Assembly (NCBI GenBank): GCA_035550975.1
Contig: DASZOC010000034.1
Coordinates: 1 to 11,080 of the forward strand
Reading direction: 5' to 3'
DNA: 11,080 nucleotides
DNA from: DASZOC01 sp035550975
GTDB lineage: Bacteria > Actinomycetota > CADDZG01 > WHSQ01
In this document: positions 1 to 5,968 of the stretch, one piece after another
Numbering within the stretch: position 1 is the stretch's first letter
Layout of the letters: every line of letters starts with the position of its first letter
Made by a program: the position numbers and the translations under genes
The notes under the pieces: generated by a model
What the model saw: only the letters and a program-made list of their open reading frames with translations
Database searches by the model: none
What the model was told of the DNA's origin: nothing

Positions 1-249
1 CGCATCTTCGGTCGGTCGGGCAATGACAAGCTCGGCGGCGGCAGCGGGAACGACGTCCTCGTGGGTGGTGCGGACCGAGACCGGTTGCGCGGCGGCGCCG
101 GCGACGACGAGCTGCGCGGTGGGCCCGGCGACGACTCTCTCGATGGACAAGCAGGCTCGGACGGCGTGTTCGGAGGTCGTGGACGTGACCGCTGCTTTGG
201 GATCTACGACCTCGGGTCGATGACCGGGTGCGAGATACAGCGGCGATGA
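1..249 (+). CDS. RTX-type (hemolysin-type) calcium-binding repeat protein, 3' end only
   Basis: The window opens inside this reading frame, so the start and the N-terminal domains are missing; 82 residues and the TGA stop remain. The visible part is a run of glycine/aspartate nonapeptides of the GGxGxDxLx kind (SGNDKLGGG, AGDDELRGG, PGDDSLDGQ). In the RTX family these fold into a calcium-binding beta-roll in secreted proteins. The array degrades towards the end, and the tail carries two cysteines (CFGIYDLGSMTGCE), a common closing for these arrays that may form a disulfide. The stop overlaps the ATG of the signal peptidase gene (ATGA at 246-249), so the two are probably co-translated. The protein's overall function cannot be told from the fragment, because RTX arrays occur in proteases, lipases, S-layer proteins and adhesins. 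Confidence 0.85.
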   Translation, partial: RIFGRSGNDKLGGGSGNDVLVGGADRDRLRGGAGDDELRGGPGDDSLDGQAGSDGVFGGRGRDRCFGIYDLGSMTGCEIQRR

Positions 250-809
250 CCAGATTTCGACCGCGGAGCAAGTCCGTTGTCTCGTGGACCGTGTTCGCGC
301 TTCTGTTGGCGGGCTGGTTCTTCACCCTGCGGCCCACCTTCCTGGGGGGACCGGCGAGCTACGTCATGGTCTCGGGCAAGTCGATGGAGCCTCGGCTGCA
401 CACCGGCGACCTCGTCGTGGCACGAGAGGCACCGGAATACCAGGTAGGCGACGTGGTGGCCTTCCGCATCCCGGCCCGTGAGGCGGGTGCCGGATCGATG
501 GTCATCCACCGGATCATCGGGGGCAGCGGCGCCGACGGTTACACCGTGCAGGGTGACAATCGAGAGCTGCCGGACCCATGGCACCCGACCGACGAGGACG
601 TCCTGGGGCGGATGTGGTTCCTCATCCCGCAGGCCGCGAACGTCCTCACGATGCTCCGGAGCCCGCTCGGGATCGCGGCGGTAGCGGCCGTGCTCGTATT
701 CCTGATCATCGCTTTGGATCGCTCCGGCAACGAAGAAGCTGGTGACGCCGACGACGTCGACGAGGTACCGCTCGGCGACCGCTCCGGCTCAGCTCCGTCG
801 GCTACCTGA
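246..809 (+). CDS. Signal peptidase I, archaeal/ER (SipW) type with Ser-His dyad
   Basis: A 187-residue membrane-bound S26 peptidase that cleaves signal peptides from exported proteins. Residues 11-33 form the N-terminal membrane anchor. The serine motif is SGKSMEP (nucleophile Ser46), followed by GDLV and GDVVAFR. The general base lies in MVIHRII: a histidine (His88) stands where the classical bacterial LepB has lysine, which places the protein in the archaeal/ER/SipW branch. TVQGDNRELPDPW (residues 100-112) supplies the conserved GDN/D region, with Asp104. A second membrane segment lies at about 137-160, followed by a short acidic cytoplasmic tail. I chose ATG 246 because it forms an ATGA overlap with the upstream stop and gives a basic N-terminus; GTG 228 is an alternative. 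SipW-type enzymes usually process a small set of surface or matrix proteins, and the adjacent secreted repeat proteins are natural candidate substrates (inference). Confidence 0.9.
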   Translation: MTRFRPRSKSVVSWTVFALLLAGWFFTLRPTFLGGPASYVMVSGKSMEPRLHTGDLVVAREAPEYQVGDVVAFRIPAREAGAGSMVIHRIIGGSGADGYTVQGDNRELPDPWHPTDEDVLGRMWFLIPQAANVLTMLRSPLGIAAVAAVLVFLIIALDRSGNEEAGDADDVDEVPLGDRSGSAPSAT

Positions 810-894
810 TCTTGAGTAGTCCCGGCTACCTGCCGTCACCAATCAGAGATACCCGCCCCGTGGGGCCCCTGGATAGAGCTAAGTCCCTATCGTG
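810..894 (+). promoter_or_regulatory. Hairpin-rich 5' leader of the Ig-repeat protein gene
   Basis: This short gap holds three small inverted repeats: GTAG/CTAC (816-819 with 826-829), GCCC-CGTG-GGGC (855-866), and GATAG/CTATC (872-876 with 887-891). The last stem ends immediately before the start codons. No convincing Shine-Dalgarno is visible, so initiation is either leaderless-like or controlled by structure. The 9-mer TCAGAGATA (843-851) and the TAGTCC..GGCTA element recur in the leader of the large surface protein at the other end of the window. I cannot point to convincing -35/-10 boxes. The regulatory role is inferred. Confidence 0.35.
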
Positions 895-3426
895 ATGACC
901 ATGAAGAGATTCATCCGCCCGGCTCTTTTCGCGACCACCCTGGCATTCGCTGGGGTTACAGCCGCGTTCGCGGCAGGACTGTTCGTGACGCCCGAAAAGA
1001 TGTTGGTCCAGTCGGCCGGTGTCTCGATCGCGCCGCCTCCCAGCACGGGCATCAACTTTCCGGCCGCAACCGCGTACAACACCGCTGGTTTCGACGCTGG
1101 GTGCAGCACCGGTGGCGGAGACATCTGTGGGACCGCCTCGTTCAATGGATCCGACGCGTCGGTGAAATTGAGCATCAGGAGGCCGGGAGGTAGCTACTGG
1201 GACGGCTCCTCGTTCGGGAGCACCTCCGAGGTCATGCTCGACGGGTCGGGCACGACCAGTTGGAGCTACGCGATCGCGGGATCGAGCCTCGTCCCAGACG
1301 GCACCTACACGATCCGTGTTGTTGCTTCCGACAGCATCGGGTCTACGAGTGTCGCGCGGACCTTCTCTATCGAAACCGTGGCTCCGGCGGCGACGACGAC
1401 GTTCCCGACCGCGACCATCTACGGGAGCTCCTCCTGGGCCGCAGGGTGTCCGACGGTCGGTTTCTGCGGAACCGCGTCGGACGCGTCCGGCGTCGCGAAG
1501 GTGGAGGTGAGCATCCAGCAAGGCTCCGGGAGTTACTGGAACGGAAGCGGATTCGCGTCGCCGACCCCAGTTGCGTTGACACCTATCGGCCTGACGTCGT
1601 GGTCGTACGCGTTCTCCTTCTCGAGCTTCCCGACCGACGGGGCATACACGGTTCGCGTGATCGCGACGGACGGTGTCGGTAACGCGTCGCCGGTCGCGTC
1701 CACAACCTTCACGATCGACTCGACGGCTCCTTCGGTAACTATCGCGTTCCCCGGTGCCGATGGCGCGGTGTTCAACACGCAGACGAAGTGGGAATCGGGC
1801 TTGACTGGAGCGGCGGGTGATGCTGCTGGCTGCGGTACCAGCACGACCGGCGACATATGCGGCACGACGTCCGACGCGTTGTCGGGTGTGGCACAGGTGC
1901 AGTGGACGCTGCAGCGCGCGTCCGACAGCACCTTCTGGAATGGATCCTCCTGGGTCGCGCCGAGTGCGAGCAACTCTGCGAGTGTGTCGTCGGGCCGGTG
2001 GAATGCGTCCCTACCCTGGACTGCGCTGAGCGCGAACGGCAGCTACACGCTCACGACGACGACGTCGGATGCCGCGAGCAACTCTGCTTCCGCTTCGAGG
2101 GTTTTCACCATCGACACGGTTGGACCCGCGGCGAGCGCAACCTTTCCCGCCGCCGACAACGATGCCTACAACACCGCGACCGTCTGGAACCAAGGTCTTT
2201 CCGGCGCAACCGGCGACGCTGCCGGGTGTGGAACCTCGACCGCGGGTGATATCTGCGGGACCGTGAGCGACGCGACGTCGACCGTCTCGAGCGTTACCTG
2301 GACGCTGCGGCGTGCATCCGACGGCCGTTATTGGAGTGCCGCCGGCAATGCCTGGGGGACTGCGGTCGTCAACAACGCGGCCACTATGACCGCCTCCAAA
2401 TGGAACGCCGCGGTGGCGTCAACGGTCGTGAGCGCTGTGCAGACCACCTACACGCTCACGGTGACGGGCACGGATGCGCCAGGCAACATCGCATCAACCA
2501 CCCGGACATTCCGTTACGACGCGACGGCGCCGACCGTCGCGATGAGTTTCCCGGCTGCGAACAGCACCCACACCTATTCGACGTGGGCCACAGGTTGCAC
2601 CATCGAAGGCTTCTGCGGGACCGCTTCCGATGCTCTCTCCGGCGTCGCTCGAGTCGAGATCAGCCTCCGCCAGGGGACGACGGCGGGGAACTACTGGAAC
2701 GGATCTAGCTTCTCGAGCACGGCTGAGGTCTTCAACGTCGGTTCCGGGACGACCTCCTGGGGCTACGCGTTCCCGTTCGCTAACTTCCCTGCGAACACGA
2801 CCTACCGCGTTCGCTTCCGCTCCGTAGACGTTGCTGGGAACACGTCGGCTATCGGCACCAGGGACTTCACGATCGACCGGACGCGGACGTGCACGTTGAC
2901 GGCCAGCGCAGACACATACGTCGACGAGGCGACCCCGGCCACGAACTACGGCTTGCTGGACAGTCTCTTCGTGCGCAGCGAGAAGGCTGGGAAGAACCCG
3001 GTCAACAAGCGGTCGCTCGTGCAATTCGACCTCACCGGGTGCAGCCCCGCGATCTCGTCCAGCAGCACTGTCAACTCCGCGTCGCTCAACATGTACATGA
3101 CAACGGCGCCAACGCAGGCCCGGACGTATGGGGTTCACCGGGTGACCGCTGCTTGGTCTGAGACGGCCGTAGCGTGGGCCGATCAACCGGCTTTCAATGC
3201 GACGGCGACCGGCACCGTATCTACGGCGACGGCGGGCGGCGTGACGCTGTCATGGACCGTGACGGCTGACCTGCAGGCGTTCTCGGCGGGAACCGCGAGC
3301 AACCACGGCTGGAGTGTCGTGGACAGCGCCGAGTCGAACGCGCAGGCCCGCGAGGCGACTTTCTCGTCCCGCGAGCACGCGACGGCATCGCAGCGACCGA
3401 CGCTGACGATCACCTACGTCCCTTAA
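895..3426 (+). CDS. Secreted protein with five Ig-like repeats and a C-terminal DNRLRE-like domain
   Basis: An 843-residue exported protein, probably an extracellular surface or matrix component. The N-terminus (MKRFIRP, then a hydrophobic stretch to AAFA) is a Sec signal peptide. Five Ig-like repeats follow at roughly 52-161, 162-278, 279-409, 410-545 and 546-664. Each opens with a pair of nearby cysteines (for example CPTVGFCGT, CGTSTTGDICGT, CTIEGFCGT), continues through SDA(L)SGV..V..S/TLRQ and a YWNGSSF-like motif, and ends with a D..GN..S...FTID strand. Repeats 3 and 4 are the closest pair. Residues 665-843 match the DNRLRE pattern (ADTYVDEATPATNYG, then RSLVQFDL, AWSETAVAW, TLTITYVP). 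All twelve cysteines can be assigned to six pairs. GTG 892, ATG 895 and ATG 901 are all possible starts and none has a clear ribosome binding site. No LPXTG or C-terminal anchor is seen, so release or non-covalent retention is likely. Confidence 0.85.
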   Translation: MTMKRFIRPALFATTLAFAGVTAAFAAGLFVTPEKMLVQSAGVSIAPPPSTGINFPAATAYNTAGFDAGCSTGGGDICGTASFNGSDASVKLSIRRPGGSYWDGSSFGSTSEVMLDGSGTTSWSYAIAGSSLVPDGTYTIRVVASDSIGSTSVARTFSIETVAPAATTTFPTATIYGSSSWAAGCPTVGFCGTASDASGVAKVEVSIQQGSGSYWNGSGFASPTPVALTPIGLTSWSYAFSFSSFPTDGAYTVRVIATDGVGNASPVASTTFTIDSTAPSVTIAFPGADGAVFNTQTKWESGLTGAAGDAAGCGTSTTGDICGTTSDALSGVAQVQWTLQRASDSTFWNGSSWVAPSASNSASVSSGRWNASLPWTALSANGSYTLTTTTSDAASNSASASRVFTIDTVGPAASATFPAADNDAYNTATVWNQGLSGATGDAAGCGTSTAGDICGTVSDATSTVSSVTWTLRRASDGRYWSAAGNAWGTAVVNNAATMTASKWNAAVASTVVSAVQTTYTLTVTGTDAPGNIASTTRTFRYDATAPTVAMSFPAANSTHTYSTWATGCTIEGFCGTASDALSGVARVEISLRQGTTAGNYWNGSSFSSTAEVFNVGSGTTSWGYAFPFANFPANTTYRVRFRSVDVAGNTSAIGTRDFTIDRTRTCTLTASADTYVDEATPATNYGLLDSLFVRSEKAGKNPVNKRSLVQFDLTGCSPAISSSSTVNSASLNMYMTTAPTQARTYGVHRVTAAWSETAVAWADQPAFNATATGTVSTATAGGVTLSWTVTADLQAFSAGTASNHGWSVVDSAESNAQAREATFSSREHATASQRPTLTITYVP

Positions 3427-3509
3427 CTACACCTGCCAACCGTTGTTCCACGCCTGATCGATCCGCGGTGGAGAGGCCTTAGGCCGCTGCTTCGTACGAA
3501 CGAGTGCGG

Positions 3510-4100
3510 TTACAGGAGTGTCCGTACCGCCGTCACCGCGAGCGTCAGACACGTCAGGCCGTTGACGATCTGCGGCGTCCTCGTGCTGGCGATCGACTCC
3601 AGCCGTCGAACGCGTAGAGCGGCTGCTTCTTCGTCCATGGAACGGGCGTTGACGACCGCACCGGCCCCTCGCGCGAGTCCGAACGAAGCTCCGAGGAGCG
3701 CTCCGATAACCGGGTCGCCCGAAGCGACGGCAGTTGCGCACGCGGCAACATAGGTGCCGTGGCCTAGGAACGTGAGAAAGCCGATCCCGAGGCCGCCACC
3801 GTAGAGCGCGGCTGCCGTGACAGGCGAGTAGAACGTGCGCCACCAGTCCGGCACCTGCTGCTTGCGATCGAACAGGGGGATCGGAAGACCAACGAGCTCA
3901 CGAAGAGCGTAGACACCGGCGATGACGGCGATCGCGATGAGACCGGTGGTTCCCCACGGGGCGACGAGCAGCATCCCCGCGAGGCCGAGGACGGCCCCGA
4001 AGAACCCGCCGGCGGTCGCTGCCGCGAGCGCGTGAACGATCACGGCGATCCGGTAGCGCGCGCGGCTCCCGTACACGACGGGGGTGATGGTCTCCACCAT
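3510..4100 (-). CDS. Polytopic membrane protein, possibly MauF/CcdA-like
   Basis: A 196-residue integral membrane protein with hydrophobic segments at about 17-46 (possibly two helices), 50-68, 93-112, 116-148 and 177-194. A hydrophilic loop with LFDRKQQVPDWWRTF (about 77-91) separates the halves. The glycine-rich segment ALYGGGLGIGFLTFLGHG and the repeated small-residue pattern GALLGASFGLARGAG recall the CcdA/DsbD/MauF superfamily of electron-shuttling membrane proteins. However, only two cysteines occur (about 121 and 184) and they do not form an obvious reactive pair, so the assignment is tentative. It lies downstream of the MauD-like and Tat-exported cysteine-rich genes on the same strand, which fits a MauF-like role in that module. 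ATG 4100 is preceded by GAGG at a spacing of about 8 bases. The gene converges on the Ig-repeat gene, which ends 83 bases away. Confidence 0.65.
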   Translation of the reverse strand: MVETITPVVYGSRARYRIAVIVHALAAATAGGFFGAVLGLAGMLLVAPWGTTGLIAIAVIAGVYALRELVGLPIPLFDRKQQVPDWWRTFYSPVTAAALYGGGLGIGFLTFLGHGTYVAACATAVASGDPVIGALLGASFGLARGAGAVVNARSMDEEAAALRVRRLESIASTRTPQIVNGLTCLTLAVTAVRTLL

Positions 4101-4109
4101 CGACAGGCC

Positions 4110-4184
4110 TCAGGGGCCGAACAGCGTCGATATGCCTCCGACAACCGACGCGGCCACGCCGACCACGATCACCGGGAGCGGCAT
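4110..4184 (-). CDS. Possible 24-residue hydrophobic peptide
   Basis: A small open frame between the cysteine-rich Tat protein and the polytopic membrane protein. It would encode MPLPVIVVGVAASVVGGI followed by STLFGP, one strongly hydrophobic glycine/valine segment long enough for a single membrane helix. Its TGA ends 9 bases before the ATG of the next gene, which would suit translational coupling. Against it, no good Shine-Dalgarno precedes the ATG (only GGGG two bases away), and short hydrophobic frames arise easily in GC-rich DNA. The same frame is open back to the TGA of the upstream cysteine-rich gene. It could equally be untranslated spacer. Confidence 0.3.
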   Translation of the reverse strand: MPLPVIVVGVAASVVGGISTLFGP

Positions 4185-4253
4185 GACCCCATTCTGGTTG
4201 GCGTCACTTTCGGTTTCGGAAAGCGATTGCGAACAGAAGGTCGTATCGAAACG

Positions 4254-4784
4254 TCAGCAGCGGACATTCGTGTCGCGGTAGCCGACGCAGAAGACCTTCG
4301 TCCCGTTGTAGCAATAGCCGGTGACGCTGGCGTCACCGTTGATCCTGCGGTTCGAATACGAGCAGCAGTCGACGATGCGTCTGATGCGTCCGTTGCAGCA
4401 GCGGCTCCACCCACCGCCGTACCGGGGCCTGCCCGTATATGGGTACATGTCGGGAACGACCTCCTGGCAGATCCGGCGCCGCGTCTGGGTGCGCGAGCGA
4501 TAGATGTCTCCGTTCTCGTCCACCGGGTATCCGTACTTCGGATGTACGGGATACCCGTACGCGTCGAGACGCGTGCGTGGCGAGAAAGGGTGTGGGCACG
4601 ACCCCGTCGTGTAGGTGTGACCACAGATGTGGTACGCCTGCGCGGCCTCGGGACGCAGTGCGTGCGCCACGAGGGGCCCGCCGACCAGCGCCACGACGCC
4701 AGCGCCGAGCCGGCTAAGGAAGGAACGGCGGCTGGTGCGCGACGCCAGCGCGAGCGCGGCTCGTTCGACGGTCTGATCGAGCAT
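4254..4784 (-). CDS. Tat-exported cysteine-rich protein in a mau-like cluster (MauA-like candidate)
   Basis: A 176-residue protein. The N-terminus has a twin-arginine signal: TSRRSFLSRLG (residues 17-27), a hydrophobic core, and a probable cleavage site after AQA (residue 50). The mature part of about 126 residues carries ten cysteines (54, 63, 106, 129, 130, 140, 141, 158, 166, 176), including two CC pairs, plus 14 tyrosines and a small repeat YGYPV at 76-80 and 84-88. Tat export, small size, many disulfides and adjacency to MauD- and MauE-like genes all match the methylamine dehydrogenase light chain, MauA. MauA, however, builds its TTQ cofactor from two tryptophans, and the mature part here has only Trp126, so TTQ cannot form. 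It is therefore a relative with another cofactor, or a non-catalytic disulfide-rich exported protein. ATG 4784 is chosen because it overlaps the stop of the mauD-like gene (TGATG) and places the RR motif correctly. Confidence 0.8.
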   Translation of the reverse strand: MLDQTVERAALALASRTSRRSFLSRLGAGVVALVGGPLVAHALRPEAAQAYHICGHTYTTGSCPHPFSPRTRLDAYGYPVHPKYGYPVDENGDIYRSRTQTRRRICQEVVPDMYPYTGRPRYGGGWSRCCNGRIRRIVDCCSYSNRRINGDASVTGYCYNGTKVFCVGYRDTNVRC

Positions 4785-5353
4785 CAGCTCGCGTGCCTCT
4801 GCTCGCGCGACCGTTGAAGCGCGGTCTCCAAGAGGCCTTCGAGCTGTTCGAGGTTGTTGATCGTTCCCTTTGCTCGTACGACCCCCAGGTCGTCCAAGAC
4901 GACCACGTACGGCGTGCCCGGCACCCGGTACTTCGCGATCAGCTCTTGGCCGGCGACTATCGGGACGTCGAGCCGGCGCTTGGCGAACGTGTGTCGCGTC
5001 TCGAGCCGGTCGGCATCGGAAAGAACCACCGCGTCCATCCCTTTGGCTTTCGCCGCGACGCCGAGTGACGGCATCACCTGCTCGCAGACATGGCAGGTCG
5101 CTGAAACGAACAGAAGCACCTGCGCGCTTCCCGGCCCGCCGATCGTCATCGTCGTGCCGTCGACAAGCGTCGCGTCCGCTGCGACCGGTGCTTCGCCAAG
5201 CGGGGGTCCTTCGTCGTCGACCTCGAGCGCGCCGCGCGGCCCGAGCCGCAGATGCAAAGTTCCGATCTGGCGCGCGAGCGAGACGACGACGAAGCAAAGG
5301 ATGACGACGAGCACCCAGAGGACGACGTACGAAGCGACCCACCAACCATCCAA
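4784..5353 (-). CDS. mauD: MauD-like membrane-anchored thioredoxin-fold protein
   Basis: A 189-residue thiol-disulfide oxidoreductase anchored by one N-terminal helix (residues 4-26) with the thioredoxin fold outside the membrane. The anchor is followed by SLARQIGTLHLRLGP, the segment typical of MauD. The active site is CHVC (Cys87, Cys90) in LLFVSATCHVCEQVMPSLG. The cis-proline lies in VPGTPYVVVLDDLG (Pro148). In methylamine utilisation loci MauD handles disulfide formation or isomerisation in the light chain, and here the next gene encodes a ten-cysteine Tat protein and overlaps by one base. The start is TTG at 5353: it is supported by GGAGGT at 5363-5368 with a 9-base gap, and no ATG in this frame would preserve the membrane anchor. 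The gene diverges from the MauE-like gene across 81 bases. Confidence 0.85.
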   Translation of the reverse strand: MDGWWVASYVVLWVLVVILCFVVVSLARQIGTLHLRLGPRGALEVDDEGPPLGEAPVAADATLVDGTTMTIGGPGSAQVLLFVSATCHVCEQVMPSLGVAAKAKGMDAVVLSDADRLETRHTFAKRRLDVPIVAGQELIAKYRVPGTPYVVVLDDLGVVRAKGTINNLEQLEGLLETALQRSREQRHAS

Positions 5354-5434
5354 CTACCTGCTACCTCCGGCGCTCGAAGACACTGTGAGGCTACCGTGAG
5401 AACACGTCGCTTCCGGCCGTAGGATTCGCCGCTC
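5354..5434. promoter_or_regulatory. Divergent promoter region between the MauD-like and MauE-like genes
   Basis: This 81-base gap must drive both the minus-strand mauD-like operon and the plus-strand mauE-like operon unless transcription enters from elsewhere. It holds the strong minus-strand Shine-Dalgarno GGAGGT (5363-5368) and a plus-strand AGGA (5421-5424, 10 bases before ATG 5435). GTGAG occurs twice on the plus strand, at 5385-5389 and 5396-5400, 11 bases apart or about one helical turn, which could be an operator half-site pair. No clear -10/-35 boxes are recognisable. The shared arrangement suggests the two halves of the redox module are co-regulated (inference). Confidence 0.45.
5363..5368 (-). 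promoter_or_regulatory. Shine-Dalgarno GGAGGT that decides the TTG start of the MauD-like gene
   Basis: A perfect GGAGGT on the minus strand lies 9 bases before TTG 5353. It makes TTG the likely initiator and keeps the N-terminal membrane anchor MDGWWVASYVVLWVLV in the product. Confidence 0.75.
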
Positions 5435-5968
5435 ATGCAGGACGCGCTCGCTCGTATCGCTTCTATCTTCCTTGCGGGAGCTTTTCTGTGGGCGGGCGCA
5501 TCGAAGCTCGTGACCTACTCGCGCTGGCGCGGGATCGTCCGCCGCTACGCGTTGCCTTCGCCGGTGCGATCCGTCAGCACGCTCGTCGTTCCGTTGCTCG
5601 AGCTCGGTGTGGCGTTCCTGATCGTGCTGGTCTCGCCACGCGGGGGTGCTGCAGTCGCACTCGCCAACCTGTGCCTATTCTCGCTTGCGGTGTTGCGCGC
5701 GCGGTCACTCAACGGCGACAAGCTGCCGTGCGGATGCTTCGGAGGTGCCGAGGAGCGCCACTACGCAACGATGCTATGGAGGAACTTCGCACTGGCGCTG
5801 CTGGTGGCGGTGGTTCTGCGGGGGCCGGAAGCTCCGATCACAGCCGGAGCGTCGCTCCCCGGCCGCGGCGACATGATTCCGGCGGCTCTGACGCTCGTGG
5901 GCGCGGCTGTAGTCGTCTGGATGTTGTCGCAGTTCCACGGCTCTTCCCGCAGGAGGGAGCAACCCTGA
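5435..5968 (+). CDS. mauE: MauE/DoxX-type redox-associated membrane protein
   Basis: A 177-residue integral membrane protein with helices at about 6-24, 47-66, 70-88, 113-129 and 148-166. The first helix runs into GAFLWAGASKLVTYSRWRGIVRRYALP, the signature opening of the MauE/DoxX family. The loop after the third helix carries LPCGCFGGAEE, with Cys99 and Cys101 forming a CxC pair characteristic of MauE-like proteins that exchange electrons with a partner thioredoxin. The partner is probably the divergently encoded MauD-like protein. MauE and MauD are jointly required to mature the disulfide-rich light chain in known methylamine dehydrogenase systems. ATG 5435 is preceded by AGGA at a 10-base gap. 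The 3' end overlaps the next gene: its TGA (5966-5968) shares bases with the proposed CTG start at 5965. It could serve general extracytoplasmic disulfide chemistry rather than amine oxidation. Confidence 0.85.
   Translation: MQDALARIASIFLAGAFLWAGASKLVTYSRWRGIVRRYALPSPVRSVSTLVVPLLELGVAFLIVLVSPRGGAAVALANLCLFSLAVLRARSLNGDKLPCGCFGGAEERHYATMLWRNFALALLVAVVLRGPEAPITAGASLPGRGDMIPAALTLVGAAVVVWMLSQFHGSSRRREQP
5951..5956 (+). promoter_or_regulatory. Shine-Dalgarno AGGAGG that decides the CTG start at 5965
   Basis: A perfect AGGAGG inside the end of the MauE-like gene lies 8 bases before CTG 5965. It sits at the right distance for that codon and much too far (38 bases) from the first in-frame ATG at 5995. 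Confidence 0.7.

Noticed and set aside
826..1521. Minus-strand open frame of 231 residues opposite the Ig-repeat gene
   Set aside because: Arg-rich composition and no recognisable motif; it is a shadow of the plus-strand repeat protein.
3465..3487. Possible terminator hairpin (GCGG...CCGC with inner GGCC-TTA-GGCC) between the convergent genes
   Set aside because: The outer and inner pairings are mutually inconsistent, only four base pairs each, and no T-run follows on either strand. The gap probably holds transcript ends, but I cannot point to them.
4201..4225. Weak inverted repeat CTTTC...GAAAG downstream of the cysteine-rich gene
   Set aside because: Only five base pairs, A/T-rich and without a T-run; it is explained as well by the local tandem TTTCGG.
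4254..4784. Naming the cysteine-rich protein as methylamine dehydrogenase light chain
   Set aside because: Only one tryptophan is present in the mature part, so the TTQ cofactor of that enzyme cannot be formed, and no heavy-chain gene is in the window.
4785..5345. Upstream extension of the cysteine-rich gene in frame, giving a 363-residue protein
   Set aside because: The extension lies antiparallel to nothing but in a second frame of the MauD-like gene on the same strand, is arginine-rich low-complexity sequence, and would bury the Tat signal in the middle of the protein. The MauD-like frame is the real one.
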